The notes below the pieces were generated by a model. The model was not told the DNA's origin, did not search any database, and saw nothing but the letters and a program-made list of their open reading frames with translations. Source: Nocardioides bizhenqiangii (GTDB lineage Bacteria > Actinomycetota > Actinomycetes > Propionibacteriales > Nocardioidaceae). Taken from it: a stretch of 64,000 bases of DNA. Every line of letters starts with the position of its first letter. Within the stretch, counting starts at the first letter, position 1. The stretch spans positions 2,603,501-2,667,500 of the forward strand of contig NZ_CP141059.1 of assembly GCF_034661235.1 (NCBI RefSeq), read 5' to 3'. Position numbers and translations under genes: made by a program. Shown in pieces: positions 7,061 through 17,357 of the stretch.

Positions 7061-8311
7061 ATGGTCAACGGATACGTCGCGCGCCAGGCGGTCACCGCCG
7101 CACTCACCGCCAACGCGATCCGCCCGTTCCCCGGCTTCCGGGCCGGCGTCCCGGCGTTCTTCGCCGGCTGGCTGACCGGCGAGCTCGCCCCGCACGTCCT
7201 CGCCCTGACCGCGACCGACACCGCGGCCCAGCTCGCGCGCGGTCGTCGCGACCCGCTCGGCCTCGCCCTTGCGGGCGCGAGCGCGGTCGGGCTGGGCTAC
7301 CTCATCGGTCAGAGCCGCCGGGCGGTCCACATCGCGGAGGACGCGCTGGTCGAGGCCCTCGGTGTCGACTACGTCGAGCAGCTCGACGAGGCGCCGAGCC
7401 CGGCCGACCTCGCGACGCCGTGGGGTCGCGTGGTCAACCCGTTCGCGTTCGGGCGCGCCCGCCGCAAGGCCGGTGTGCAGGTCAAGCGCGACGTGCCGTT
7501 CGCGCCGTACGGCAAGCGCGGCATGCTCGACATCTACACGTCGACCAACACCCCGTCGTCAGGTGCGCCGGTCCTGCTCCAGGTCCACGGCGGCGCCTGG
7601 GTCATCGGCACCAAGGAGCAGCAGGGCCTCGCCCTGATGGAGCACCTCGCCGCCAAGGGCTGGGTGTGCGTGGCGGTCAACTACCGGCTCGCACCGCGCG
7701 ACCGGTGGCCGGCGCACATCGTCGACGTCAAGCAGGCGATCGCCTGGATCAAGGACAACATCGCCGGCTACGGCGGCGATCCCGACTACATCGCGATCAC
7801 GGGTGGCTCCGCGGGCGGGCACCTCACCTCGCTCGCCGCCCTCACCCCGAACGACCCGGAGTTCCAGCCCGGGTTCGAGGACAAGGACACCACCGTGCAG
7901 GTCGCGGTGCCCCACTACGGCGTCTACGACATGTCCGGGGTGACCGGCAACCGCAACGTCGAGCTGATGCGGGACCACTTCCTCTCCAAGCGGGTCTTCC
8001 CGGAGCCGTACTCAGCCGCACCGGAGGTCTACGAGGCCGCCACCCCGTTGCTGCGGGTCACCCCGGAGGCCCCTGACTTCTTCCTCCTGCACGGCCGCAA
8101 CGACACCCTCGTCGGCGTCGAGCAGGCGCGTGAGCTCGTGGAGCGGCTGCGGGAGACGTCGAAACGGTCCGTGGTGTACGCCGAGCTCCCCCATGCCCAG
8201 CACGCGTTCGACGTCTTCCCCTCGATCCGGTCGCAGCACATCGTGCGCGCCATCGACCGTTACCTGCACTGGCACTGGAACATGTGGCGCGTGGAGCAGG
8301 GTCGCAATTAG
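7061..8311 (+). CDS. LipC-like esterase/lipase (alpha/beta-hydrolase fold 3, HSL family)
   Basis: A 416-aa protein. A ~100-residue N-terminal region has two hydrophobic helices. It is followed by a hormone-sensitive-lipase type hydrolase with HGGAW (~176-180), the nucleophile elbow GGSAGG (~248-253, Ser ~250), the acid in HGRNDTLVG and the base in HAQHAFD. Cell-envelope LipC-type esterases cleave short acyl esters. ATG 7061 follows TAATCT by 7 nt, so a leaderless transcript is predicted. The stop codon TAG overlaps the first bases of an inverted-repeat element (8309-8472). Pairing with WS/DGAT suggests turnover of stored or host-derived esters. Confidence 0.87.
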   Translation: MVNGYVARQAVTAALTANAIRPFPGFRAGVPAFFAGWLTGELAPHVLALTATDTAAQLARGRRDPLGLALAGASAVGLGYLIGQSRRAVHIAEDALVEALGVDYVEQLDEAPSPADLATPWGRVVNPFAFGRARRKAGVQVKRDVPFAPYGKRGMLDIYTSTNTPSSGAPVLLQVHGGAWVIGTKEQQGLALMEHLAAKGWVCVAVNYRLAPRDRWPAHIVDVKQAIAWIKDNIAGYGGDPDYIAITGGSAGGHLTSLAALTPNDPEFQPGFEDKDTTVQVAVPHYGVYDMSGVTGNRNVELMRDHFLSKRVFPEPYSAAPEVYEAATPLLRVTPEAPDFFLLHGRNDTLVGVEQARELVERLRETSKRSVVYAELPHAQHAFDVFPSIRSQHIVRAIDRYLHWHWNMWRVEQGRN

Positions 8312-8472
8312 GGCACGTCTCCTTATCCCGCGCCTGCTACGCGACGTTTCCGGCTCAATCTGGCTGCGTTGGCGTCGTTCGATGGGCGGACAAGCACGAC
8401 TTCACTCCGCCGCCTTGCCAGATCGGCCGGAACCGCCGCTCGCGACGCCGCCGGATAAGGAGACGCGCCCTA
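8309..8472. repeat. 164-bp MITE-like element with long imperfect inverted repeats
   Basis: The terminal arms 8309-8328 and 8453-8472 are complementary at 19 of 20 positions (TAGGGC...CTCCTTATCC). Similarity continues inward, including TTCCGGC and ATCTGGC blocks in both halves, so nearly the whole unit can fold into one hairpin. It carries no ORF and lies exactly between two convergent genes, where it may also act as a bidirectional terminator. No transposase is nearby. Confidence 0.7.
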
Positions 8473-8487
8473 GCGCGCCCGTTCAGC

Positions 8488-10473
8488 TCAGCGCGGCAGG
8501 CCGAGGATCCGCTCGCCCACGACGTTGCGCAGGATCTGCGTCGTACCGCCCGCGATCGACAGGCAGCGGGTGTTGAGCATCTCCCAGACGTCGGCGGCGA
8601 GGCCGTCGGCGTCGCGCTCGATCGCACCGGTCGCCGCCACCGCGTCGCCCTGGAGCTCGACGACGAGCTCCGACGACGACTGGCGGCTGCGTACGCCGAG
8701 CAGCTTGGCGACGCTCGACTCCGCACCCGGTCCGTGTCCGCCGATCGCGCGCAGCGTGGTCCGGACAGCGAGCAGGCCGCACACGGTCGCCAGCGCGACG
8801 GCGTGCCCGACCCGGGCGGCCTCGACGGGTCCCAGACCAGCGCCGGCCAGGTCGACCGCCCGCTCGACGCTCTTGCCCAGCCGGGCGCTCGCCATCGCGA
8901 CCCGCTCGTTGGCGAGCGTGGTGCGCGCGAGCCGCCAGCCGTCACCGGGCTCGGCGACGACGCAGTCGTCCGGCACGAACACGTCGTCGAGGAACACCTC
9001 GTTGAACAGCGCCTCTCCGGTGATCTCGCGGAGCGGCCGCACCTCGATCCCGGGCGACCTCATGTCGACGAGGAAGTAGGTGATGCCCTGGTGCTGGGGA
9101 ACGTCGGGATCGGTCCGGGCCAGGCAGATGCCCCAGTCGGCCCGCTCGGCGACGGAGTTCCAGACCTTCTGCCCGGTCAGTCGCCAGCCGCCGTCGACCC
9201 GCTCGGCGCGCATCCGCAGCGAGGCCAGGTCGGAGCCGGCGCCCGGCTCGGAGAACAGCTGGCACCAGGTGAGCTCGCCGAGGAGCGACGGGCGCACGAA
9301 CCTCTCGCGCTGCGCATCCGTGCCGTGCTGCAGGATCGTGGGGACCGCCCAGCCGGCGATCACCAGGTCCGGGCGGGCCACGCCGGCGCGGGCGAGCTCC
9401 TGGTCGATGACGACCTGGGTCACCGGATCGGCGGCCAGGCCGTACGGCGCGGGCCAGTGCGGAGTGAGGTAGCCGGTCTCGACCAGCGCCGCCCGTTGCT
9501 CGGCCGCGGGAAGGCCGGTGATCCGCTCAGCGGTGGCCCGGGCCTCGGCCCGGAGCGGCTCGTCGAGCCCACCGAGGTCGACGTCCACGCGGCGTCGTAC
9601 TCCCCCGACGGCGGCCTCGGTCAGCCGGGTTGCCGCTGAGTCGGCCGACCCGACCAGCGCCCGCAGAGACACCGCCCGCCGCAGGTAGAGGTGGGCGTCG
9701 TGCTCGTAGGTGAAGCCGATCCCGCCGAGCACCTGGATGCAGGCCTTGGCGACCTCGACCGCGCCGCTGAAGCAGACCGCCTGAGCGACGTCGACCGCGA
9801 ACGCCCACTGCTCGTCGTCCGCTGCATCCGCGGTGCAGGCCGCGTCCCACGCCGCCGCGGTCACGGCCTCGGCCGTCTCGAGCATCTCGGCGCAGAGGTG
9901 CTTGATCGCCTGGAAGGACCCGATCGGCTTGCCGAACTGCTCGCGCACCTTGGCGTACTCCACCGCGGTGTCGAGGCACCAGCGGGCCACGCCGGAGGCC
10001 TCGGCGGCCGCCAGCGTCACCGCCGTACGGCGGACCCGCTCGTCGATCTCGCCACCTTCGACCGGCGCACCGTGCCGTGCGCTCAGGTCCAGCCCGTCCA
10101 ACGCGTCGGCGGCCCCTGCGGTCCCGCCGTCCCAGACCAGGCCACCGGGGTGGACCTGCACACCGTGCCGCCCGGGCGTACCGGTGACGATCGCGCCGAT
10201 GGCCGCACCGAGCAGACCGCCCGGCACCAGCTCGTAGGCGCACGCCTCGAGCGCGACGGCCTCGTCGAGGACCGTGCCGCCGCCCCCGCCAGCCGCCTCG
10301 GGCAGGGCGATCGCGGCGACGCCCATCTCCTCGGCGGCGGCCCAGATGTCGTCGAAGCGCTCGTCGACCCGTCCCTCGGCGGCGCGCACCGCCTCGACGG
10401 CGCCGAGGCTGGTCGCCCACTTGCGCAGGCTCGCGGCCAGCTCCTGGTGCTCGTCGGTGATCCCGATCGACAT
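8488..10473 (-). CDS. Two-domain acyl-CoA dehydrogenase (FadE34/ChsE3-type architecture)
   Basis: A 661-aa tandem acyl-CoA dehydrogenase. The first module (~1-310) ends in the helix LGGIGFTYEHDAHLYLRRA. The second (~320-661) contains SEPGAGSDLASL, a GQKVWNS flavin-contact segment and the C-terminal AGGTTQILRNVVGERILGLPR-like signature. Single-chain two-module dehydrogenases of this kind include mycobacterial FadE34 (ChsE3), which acts on the 5-carbon sterol side chain; that assignment is tentative. AAGGAG stands 5 nt before ATG 10473. KstR box 4 lies 21 bp upstream, shared with a divergent methyltransferase. Confidence 0.82.
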   Translation of the reverse strand: MSIGITDEHQELAASLRKWATSLGAVEAVRAAEGRVDERFDDIWAAAEEMGVAAIALPEAAGGGGGTVLDEAVALEACAYELVPGGLLGAAIGAIVTGTPGRHGVQVHPGGLVWDGGTAGAADALDGLDLSARHGAPVEGGEIDERVRRTAVTLAAAEASGVARWCLDTAVEYAKVREQFGKPIGSFQAIKHLCAEMLETAEAVTAAAWDAACTADAADDEQWAFAVDVAQAVCFSGAVEVAKACIQVLGGIGFTYEHDAHLYLRRAVSLRALVGSADSAATRLTEAAVGGVRRRVDVDLGGLDEPLRAEARATAERITGLPAAEQRAALVETGYLTPHWPAPYGLAADPVTQVVIDQELARAGVARPDLVIAGWAVPTILQHGTDAQRERFVRPSLLGELTWCQLFSEPGAGSDLASLRMRAERVDGGWRLTGQKVWNSVAERADWGICLARTDPDVPQHQGITYFLVDMRSPGIEVRPLREITGEALFNEVFLDDVFVPDDCVVAEPGDGWRLARTTLANERVAMASARLGKSVERAVDLAGAGLGPVEAARVGHAVALATVCGLLAVRTTLRAIGGHGPGAESSVAKLLGVRSRQSSSELVVELQGDAVAATGAIERDADGLAADVWEMLNTRCLSIAGGTTQILRNVVGERILGLPR

Positions 10474-10493
10474 TGCACTCCTTGGTCGAAAAC

Positions 10494-10507
10494 TAGAACC
10501 TGTTCTA
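10494..10507. promoter_or_regulatory. KstR operator (box 4)
   Basis: TAGAACCTGTTCTA is an exact consensus match with 6-bp palindromic arms. It lies between the divergent acyl-CoA dehydrogenase (ATG 10473) and the methyltransferase (GTG 10527, with -10 TAGAGT at 10515-10520). Confidence 0.87.
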
Positions 10508-10517
10508 AGACTACTAG

Positions 10518-12306
<1,789 letters not shown>

Positions 12307-12314
<8 letters not shown>

Positions 12315-13065
12315 CCTGCGCCGCCTCGGGCTTGCGGAAGTACAGCACCATGCTCTTGCCGATCACCGGGTCCAGCACCTTGCCGGCGAGCATGAGTGCG
12401 GTGGGCTGCTTCATGATCTCCCAGACCAGCAGCTTGTGGTACGCCTTGGCGAGCGGGTGGTCGTCGTTGTCGACACCGACCGCGCACTTGATCCACCAGT
12501 ACGGAGAGTGCAGCCCGTGTGCGTAGTCCTTGCCCTCGAAGATCATCGCGTCGCCCGGGGTGCCGTCGTTGGGGCGGCCGGCCTTGGTGACCTTGTCGAT
12601 CAGCTCGAGGTCGGTGTAGATCCGGATGTGCCCACCCGTGGCGTCGTGGTAGGCGCGAGAGAGCCTCCAGTTGATGACCTCAGGCAGCCAGCGCGGCACG
12701 GAGACGGCGAGCGTGCCGCCCGGTCGCAGCACCCGGACCAGCTCCTTGATCGCGGCGACGTCCTCCCAGATGTGCTCGAGGACCTCGGCGGCGACGATCC
12801 GGTCGAACTCGCCGTCGGCGAACGGCAGCGCGAGCGCGTCACCCTGCTTGACGTCGGCCTCGGCGCCCAGCGGCACCTCGCCGGCCTCCCTCATGGCAGC
12901 GAACAGGTCGCGCACGTTCTCGAGCTCGTCGGCGTCCATGTCGAAGGCGATCACGTCGGCGCCGCGGCGGTACATCTCGAAGCTGTGACGGCCGGCGCCG
13001 GCGCCCATGTCGAGCACCCGGTCGCCCGGCTGCAGGCCGAGGCGGTCGAAGTCAACGGTCAGCAT
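12307..13065 (-). CDS. Class I SAM-dependent methyltransferase (Methyltransf_11)
   Basis: A 252-aa methyltransferase. Motif I is VLDMGAGAGRHSFEM (~17-31), followed by the acidic FDMDADEL loop, the post-motif DALALPFADGEFD and VLRPGGTLAVSVPRW. A longer upstream extension is open, but ATG 13065 begins just before the domain (MLTVDFDRLGL) and overlaps the glycosyltransferase end by 14 bp, so it is preferred. Together with the GT4 gene this resembles the mycobacterial Rv0224c-Rv0225 pair (from memory). The substrate may be a glycolipid or glycosylated intermediate; that is inference. Confidence 0.8.
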
Positions 13066-14338
13066 GTTCCTGCTCCTGGTTGTACTGGGTGATGACATCG
13101 GCGAGCACGTCGGCGGTCCTGACCGCGACGGCACTCCAGCTGAAGAGGTCCTTGACCCGCTGGCGACCCGCGGCGCCCAAGCACGCACGCCGCTCTGGGT
13201 CGTCGAGCAGGGCGCCGATGGCGTGGGCGAGCGCGCCGACGTCGCCGGGCTCGACCACCTCCGCACAGAGGCCGTCGGGACCGACGACCTCCGGGATGGC
13301 GCCGGCCCGCGACACGACCAAGGGGGTCTCGCACGCCATGAGCTCTGCCGTCGGCAGCGAGAACCCCTCGTAGAGGGAGGGGACGCACGCCAGCTCGGCC
13401 GATCCCATCAGCGCGACCAGCTCGTCGTCGGTGAGGCCGCTGGCGAAGCTCACCTGCCCGGCGATGCCGAGCTTGTCGATGAGCTTCTCGGTGACACCGC
13501 CCTCCTTCGGCTTGGTCACCAGGACCAGCTCGAGGTCGCGCTCGGTCAGCAGCTTGGCGAAGGCCTCCAGCAGGATGTGGATGCCCTTCAAGGGTGCATC
13601 CGCACTTGCCATGGCGAGGATCCGCCCGGGCACCCGCGGCGCCGTCGGAGGGCTGAACCTCTCGTCGACTCCCAGCAGGATCGTCTCGATCCGCGCCGTG
13701 TCGACACCGAACTCCCGTGCGACGTCACGCTTCGACGACTCCGACGGCACGATGACCTGGCGCAGCCGGGGCGCGGTGCGCTTCTGCTGGGCGAGGAACG
13801 AGTACCAGCGCCAGACGCCGACCTTGGGGAACTCCAGACGCCACCGCGAGTTCGCTTTCCTCCGCACCCAGGGCGCCACCTCGAGCTCGATGGCCCGGTC
13901 CATCGTGATCGGGTGATGAATGGTCGACGCGAGCGGCAGGCCGAAGCTCTCGACCTCGAGCACCGGCGTCGCCAGGGTCTGGTTGTCGAGGACGATGTCG
14001 AACTCGTCGCGGCGGGCCCGGAGCAGCTTGACGACGCGCTTGGCGAACGTGAGCGGCTCGGGGAACGCGCCACTGCGCATCCGCAGCCACTCCTCGACGT
14101 CGACGAGGTCCCGGAACTCCCGCGGACGCGGGTTGCGGAACTCGTCGCCCGGCCGGTAGAGGTCGAGGCTCGGCACCTTGGTGAGGACGACGCCCTCGTC
14201 GAGGTCGGGGTAGGGCTGTCCCGAGAACACCTCGACCGTGTGACCGAGGGCGACGAGCTCACGGCTCAGGCGTCGGATGTAGATGCCCTGCCCGCCCACG
14301 TGGGGCTTGCTGCGGTACGACAGCATCGCGATCCGCAT
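13052..14338 (-). CDS. GT-B glycosyltransferase, family 4-like
   Basis: A 428-aa GT-B enzyme. The N-terminal Rossmann half opens MRIAMLSYRSKPHVGGQG. The C-terminal half has SSKRDVAREFGV, a phosphate-binding segment and the E-x7-E nucleotide-sugar motif in EGFSLPTAE (~330). A Met at 14359 is in frame, but ATG 14338 has GAGGAG 6 nt upstream and begins at the canonical MRIAML. It heads a GT-methyltransferase-toroid operon, divergent from kstR across a near-consensus KstR box. It likely builds a glycosylated lipid or steroid conjugate; donor and acceptor are unknown. Confidence 0.87.
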   Translation of the reverse strand: MRIAMLSYRSKPHVGGQGIYIRRLSRELVALGHTVEVFSGQPYPDLDEGVVLTKVPSLDLYRPGDEFRNPRPREFRDLVDVEEWLRMRSGAFPEPLTFAKRVVKLLRARRDEFDIVLDNQTLATPVLEVESFGLPLASTIHHPITMDRAIELEVAPWVRRKANSRWRLEFPKVGVWRWYSFLAQQKRTAPRLRQVIVPSESSKRDVAREFGVDTARIETILLGVDERFSPPTAPRVPGRILAMASADAPLKGIHILLEAFAKLLTERDLELVLVTKPKEGGVTEKLIDKLGIAGQVSFASGLTDDELVALMGSAELACVPSLYEGFSLPTAELMACETPLVVSRAGAIPEVVGPDGLCAEVVEPGDVGALAHAIGALLDDPERRACLGAAGRQRVKDLFSWSAVAVRTADVLADVITQYNQEQEHADR

Positions 14339-14425
14339 GGCCGACTCCTCTTCCCTCATCCCGGCGCTGGCTCGTTGCGCTGAGTCGCGGCGCCGAGCTC
14401 CGGGTGGAGCAGGGCCGTCAGAACA

Positions 14426-14439
14426 TAGAACGTGTTCCT
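14426..14439. promoter_or_regulatory. KstR operator, one mismatch (box 5, kstR autoregulation)
   Basis: TAGAACGTGTTCCT matches all fixed positions of the consensus except the last A. It overlaps the strong plus-strand -10 TATTAT (14439-14444) that should drive kstR, and it faces the glycosyltransferase operon on the other side. It fits the known autoregulation of KstR. Confidence 0.72.
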
Positions 14440-14521
14440 ATTATGGGTTACGTACGGGTAGCCTATCTACGAGCGTCCCAGCGTGAGGAATGCTGAAGAC
14501 GCCTCAGATTTCAACATTCCG

Positions 14522-14562
14522 GCTCGGGTGCGTCATTCAAGTGACGTGAGGCACACCCGAGC
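14522..14562 (+). promoter_or_regulatory. Nested hairpin in the kstR leader
   Basis: GCTCGGGTG (14522-14530) pairs perfectly with CACCCGAGC (14554-14562). Inside it, CGTCA and TGACG (14531-14546) form a second 5-bp stem with a 6-nt loop. The structure ends 26 nt before the GTG and 13 nt before the Shine-Dalgarno AGGGAGA, in a leader of roughly 135 nt. It could be an RNA element or a protein-binding dyad. Confidence 0.5.
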
Positions 14563-14587
14563 TCGCCGACGTCGCAGGGAGACCGTC

Positions 14588-15217
14588 GTGACCATCGCCA
14601 ACTCGATCTCGACCGACGACCGCCAGGCCGGCACCGACTCCGCCGGCAGCGCCGCTCAGCGCGACCGGCGGAAGCGGATCCTCGACGCCACCTACGACCT
14701 GGCCAAGGAGGGCGGTTTCGACGCCGTCCAGATGCGCGCCGTCGCCGAGCAGGCCGACGTCGCGCTCGGCACGCTGTACCGCTACTTCCCCTCCAAGATC
14801 CACCTGCTGGTGTCGGCGCTCGACCGGCAGTTCGAGGAGGCCCAGGCCAGGCTTCAGGTCCGCGAGATCCCCGGCGACACCCCCAGCGAGCGCGTGCTCT
14901 ACGTCCTGAAGCGGCTCACCCGCGGCATGCAGGGCGACCCCAAGCTCACCGAGGCCCTGACGCGGGCCTTCATGTTCGCTGACGCGAGCGTGGCCAACGA
15001 GATCCACGCGGTCGGCATGTCGATGACGACGATCGTCACCCACGCCATGCACGGCACCGTGCCCGACAGCGACGAGATCACCGAGGACGACATCGTGCTG
15101 GCCCGGGTGATCGGCGACGTGTGGCTCTCCGCGCTGATGGCCTGGGTCACCGGCCGCTCGACCGCCCCCGAGACCGCCGCCCACATGGAGACGGCCGTCC
15201 GGCTGATCCTGCGCTGA
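14588..15217 (+). CDS. kstR: KstR, TetR-family repressor of steroid catabolism
   Basis: A 209-aa TetR regulator. The DNA-binding part (~30-80) is almost superimposable on mycobacterial KstR as I know it: AQRDRRKRILDAT, then AVQMRAVAEQADVALGTLY, RYFPSKIHLLVSAL, and later LTEALTRAFMFADAS. KstR represses cholesterol uptake and catabolism genes and is released by steroid-CoA esters. GTG 14588 has GGGAGA at a good distance. A longer frame from 14483 is open but lacks a ribosome site and homology. The eight operators found in this window match its known consensus, which supports the identity. It lies divergent to the GT4 operon and reads towards the DUF222-HNH gene. Confidence 0.93.
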   Translation: MTIANSISTDDRQAGTDSAGSAAQRDRRKRILDATYDLAKEGGFDAVQMRAVAEQADVALGTLYRYFPSKIHLLVSALDRQFEEAQARLQVREIPGDTPSERVLYVLKRLTRGMQGDPKLTEALTRAFMFADASVANEIHAVGMSMTTIVTHAMHGTVPDSDEITEDDIVLARVIGDVWLSALMAWVTGRSTAPETAAHMETAVRLILR

Positions 15218-15514
15218 CGTTCGTCAGTCCTGCGGCACGATGTCGACTACGTCCAGTTCCGTGGCGATCTCACACTTGTAGTCGCGAGGGTGGCAGCCCA
15301 CCCAAGCGCGACTGCCTGACCGCTTGGTGGCGCCGCGGTGGTTGCGGTGCGGTTCCCCGGGCCCTGCGCGGGCGCCGGGGAGGTCTGGGGTGCTCGTTGT
15401 GGTTGCGGCCGCAAGGGGATGTCGGGTGGTGGCGGCAGGTCGGCGGCTTGCGGCTTCGGGACCGGTGTGGGCATGCCTTTGGCCCCGCCGGTGGCGGGGT
15501 GCGGGGCTGGGTAG
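15218..15514. other. Intergenic stretch with terminator-like hairpin
   Basis: About 300 bp between kstR and the convergent HNH gene, with no supported gene. A reading frame that stays open on the minus strand is proline-rich and out of frame with the HNH gene. The only structure seen is CCCCGCC-GGT-GGCGGGG at 15483-15499, 16 bp beyond the HNH stop, a likely terminator without a T-run. Confidence 0.5.
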
Positions 15515-16855
15515 CTAGTTCTCGGGTGGTGTGGCGGTGAGTTGGTGGGTGCCGGTGGGGTCGACCAGGTAGGTGCCGGTGGGGAGGGTCCAGTGGTAGG
15601 TGCCGGGGCTGAGCATCCGGTAGCTGGCTCGGCCCGAGGTTTTGTACCGGTGGTGGCCGCGGCAGGCCGGGGAGAGGTTGCAGGCACAGGTCGTCCCGCC
15701 CTCGGCGTGTGGGGTGATGTGGTCGAGGTCGCAGGCTTCGGCGGGTTGGGTGCAGTAGGGGAAGCCGCAGTGGTGGTCACGGTCGGTGACCTGGCGGCGG
15801 ATCCGGTCGGGGATCTCATAGGAGTCGACCGGCTGGTGGCCGGCGAGGTCGACCACCGGCCGCACGACCACAGTGGTGTTGGGGGTGTTGAGCCATTCCT
15901 TGACCTGCTCCACGCTGATCGGGGTGCGGGTGTTGCCGAACCGGCCCACGGTCTGGTCGGTGGCGGACAGGTGGACGGTGAGCTCGGTCTTCCGCCCGGG
16001 AATGGTCCTAGTGATCTCTCCGGTGTCGGGGTCGGCGACCTCCAGGTCGAGGACCAGGTCCTCCCGGGCGATCTCACCCAGCGCTTTGGCCCGACGGACC
16101 TCCAGGGTGTCGGTGTCGCCGAGCTGGCCGGCGAGCTTGGCGCGGCGGGCGATCGCGTGTTCGAGGTCGAGGGCATCCGCGGCGTCCAGGGTGGCGTCGA
16201 CCTGGGCGGTGCCGTTGTAGCCGACCCGGTCCAGGCCGGTGTGGACGTGTCGGTGGTCCCGGGACTCCCGGCGCCGTTCCTCCGCGGCATCCGGGTCGTA
16301 GCGGACCAGGGCTTCCTCGACCAGCCGGTCGACCTGCGCCCAGGTGACCCCGTGCGCGAACGGTGCCAGGTGGCTGTCGACAAACCCGACAGCATTCTGC
16401 GGTAGGAGGCGGGTGGCGTCGGCGACCCGCAGGGCTTTCCACACCGGCACCTGCCCGTCGAGGAGGCGGGTCCAGGTCTTGGGGAGGCGGTGGGCGAGCT
16501 CGAGGACCTGGCCGACGTAGTTGCGCCCCGAGTCCAGCGACCGCCCCAACAACGCGGAGAGCTCCATCACCGCGAAGTCACTGATCAGCGGTGCACCGGG
16601 TCCGGCCAGCGGGAGCCCGGTGTCCAGACCCCGCTCGGTCAACGTCGCCACATCCGCCGCGTCCTCGGCCACGACGTGCTCGCCGGCCCAATCGGCGATC
16701 TCGCGGACGGTGGCGATCTCCTGATCGGCAATGACCGTGCGGCGCTGCTTGATGCTGGCCAGCAGCGCCTGGGACCGGGTCACCGCAACCGGCGCGGCGA
16801 CCTGGTCCGCCACCGGGGCGGTGAGGTCGAAGAGCGGTGCGGTCCCGAGATCCAT
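15515..16855 (-). CDS. DUF222-HNH endonuclease domain protein (13E12 repeat family)
   Basis: A 446-aa protein with an N-terminal helical DUF222 region (~20-300) and a C-terminal HNH nuclease motif. The nuclease part has CGFPYCTQ, DLDHITPHAEGG and ACRGHHRYK (~355-400), giving the Cys pair, the DH and the final H. The family is multicopy in actinobacteria (REP13E12 in M. tuberculosis) and is thought to be linked to mobile DNA, though its function is unproven. ATG 16855 opens the frame. Downstream is a GC hairpin, upstream a repeat-rich spacer. It interrupts the otherwise steroid-related gene order between kstR and the CYP51 operon, consistent with insertion. Confidence 0.87.
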   Translation of the reverse strand: MDLGTAPLFDLTAPVADQVAAPVAVTRSQALLASIKQRRTVIADQEIATVREIADWAGEHVVAEDAADVATLTERGLDTGLPLAGPGAPLISDFAVMELSALLGRSLDSGRNYVGQVLELAHRLPKTWTRLLDGQVPVWKALRVADATRLLPQNAVGFVDSHLAPFAHGVTWAQVDRLVEEALVRYDPDAAEERRRESRDHRHVHTGLDRVGYNGTAQVDATLDAADALDLEHAIARRAKLAGQLGDTDTLEVRRAKALGEIAREDLVLDLEVADPDTGEITRTIPGRKTELTVHLSATDQTVGRFGNTRTPISVEQVKEWLNTPNTTVVVRPVVDLAGHQPVDSYEIPDRIRRQVTDRDHHCGFPYCTQPAEACDLDHITPHAEGGTTCACNLSPACRGHHRYKTSGRASYRMLSPGTYHWTLPTGTYLVDPTGTHQLTATPPEN

Positions 16856-17023
16856 GAGGCCTATTCAACCCCGACCCTCCGACACAACGAAACGCTCAGA
16901 ACCCCCCTGTGGACAGGCGATTCGCCGTTCCATGCCTGTGGACGGAAGGTGGTCCGACGGCTTGGTTTCGAGGCTCCTCGCTGCGCTCGTCGCACCTCAA
17001 CCAGCGGCCACGGTGAGCCGGCC

Positions 17024-17079
17024 GCGGCGCGCAACCAGCGGCGCTCCGCGTCCTCGTCCAAAGCCTGTCGGTCGCAACC
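17024..17079. repeat. 56-bp direct repeat, copy 1
   Basis: Begins GCGGCGCGCAACCAGCGGCG and ends GTCGGTCGCAACC. It is identical to 17177-17232. The copies are 97 bp apart, and a partial third start (GCGGCGCGCAACCGGCGG) lies at about 17083. Confidence 0.75.
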
Positions 17080-17176
17080 ATCCGCGGCGCGCAACCGGCG
17101 GACAGAGGGGTCGCGAGAGGGTCGCGAATGCGACCTCCTCGACCAGCGGCGCTTCCGAACCCACCGCAAGCCGGCA

Positions 17177-17232
17177 GCGGCGCGCAACCAGCGGCGCTCC
17201 GCGTCCTCGTCCAAAGCCTGTCGGTCGCAACC
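17177..17232. repeat. 56-bp direct repeat, copy 2
   Basis: Identical to 17024-17079. Together with copy 1 it flanks about 97 bp of GC-rich spacer next to the DUF222-HNH gene. Confidence 0.75.
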
Positions 17233-17357
17233 CCTGCGGACCGCAACGAGGGCTCATAGGTCCAAGGGATCTCGAGACGGTCGCGGGAGCGCCCTCATCG
17301 ACCAACGTTGCGGGCGCGGTTTCCTCGTGACGGTCGATGCAACCTTCACCCACGGTC

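Larger units (their letters stand above)
16856..17357. other. Non-coding spacer with direct repeats
   Basis: About 500 bp between the HNH gene and the CMD gene. It has no credible gene, and the open frames here are repetitive in all registers. It contains two perfect 56-bp direct repeats (17024-17079 and 17177-17232) and a shorter degenerate copy near 17083-17100. Confidence 0.6.

Noticed and set aside
14483..14587. 35-residue N-terminal extension of KstR
   Set aside because: No ribosome site or spaced -10 at GTG 14483. The stretch contains the leader hairpin and does not resemble KstR.
15247..16395. 382-aa minus-strand frame overlapping the HNH gene
   Set aside because: A Pro/Thr/Ser-rich alternative frame. 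The DUF222-HNH domains are in the other frame. A frameshifted proline-rich tail beyond 15515 cannot be excluded but is not supported.
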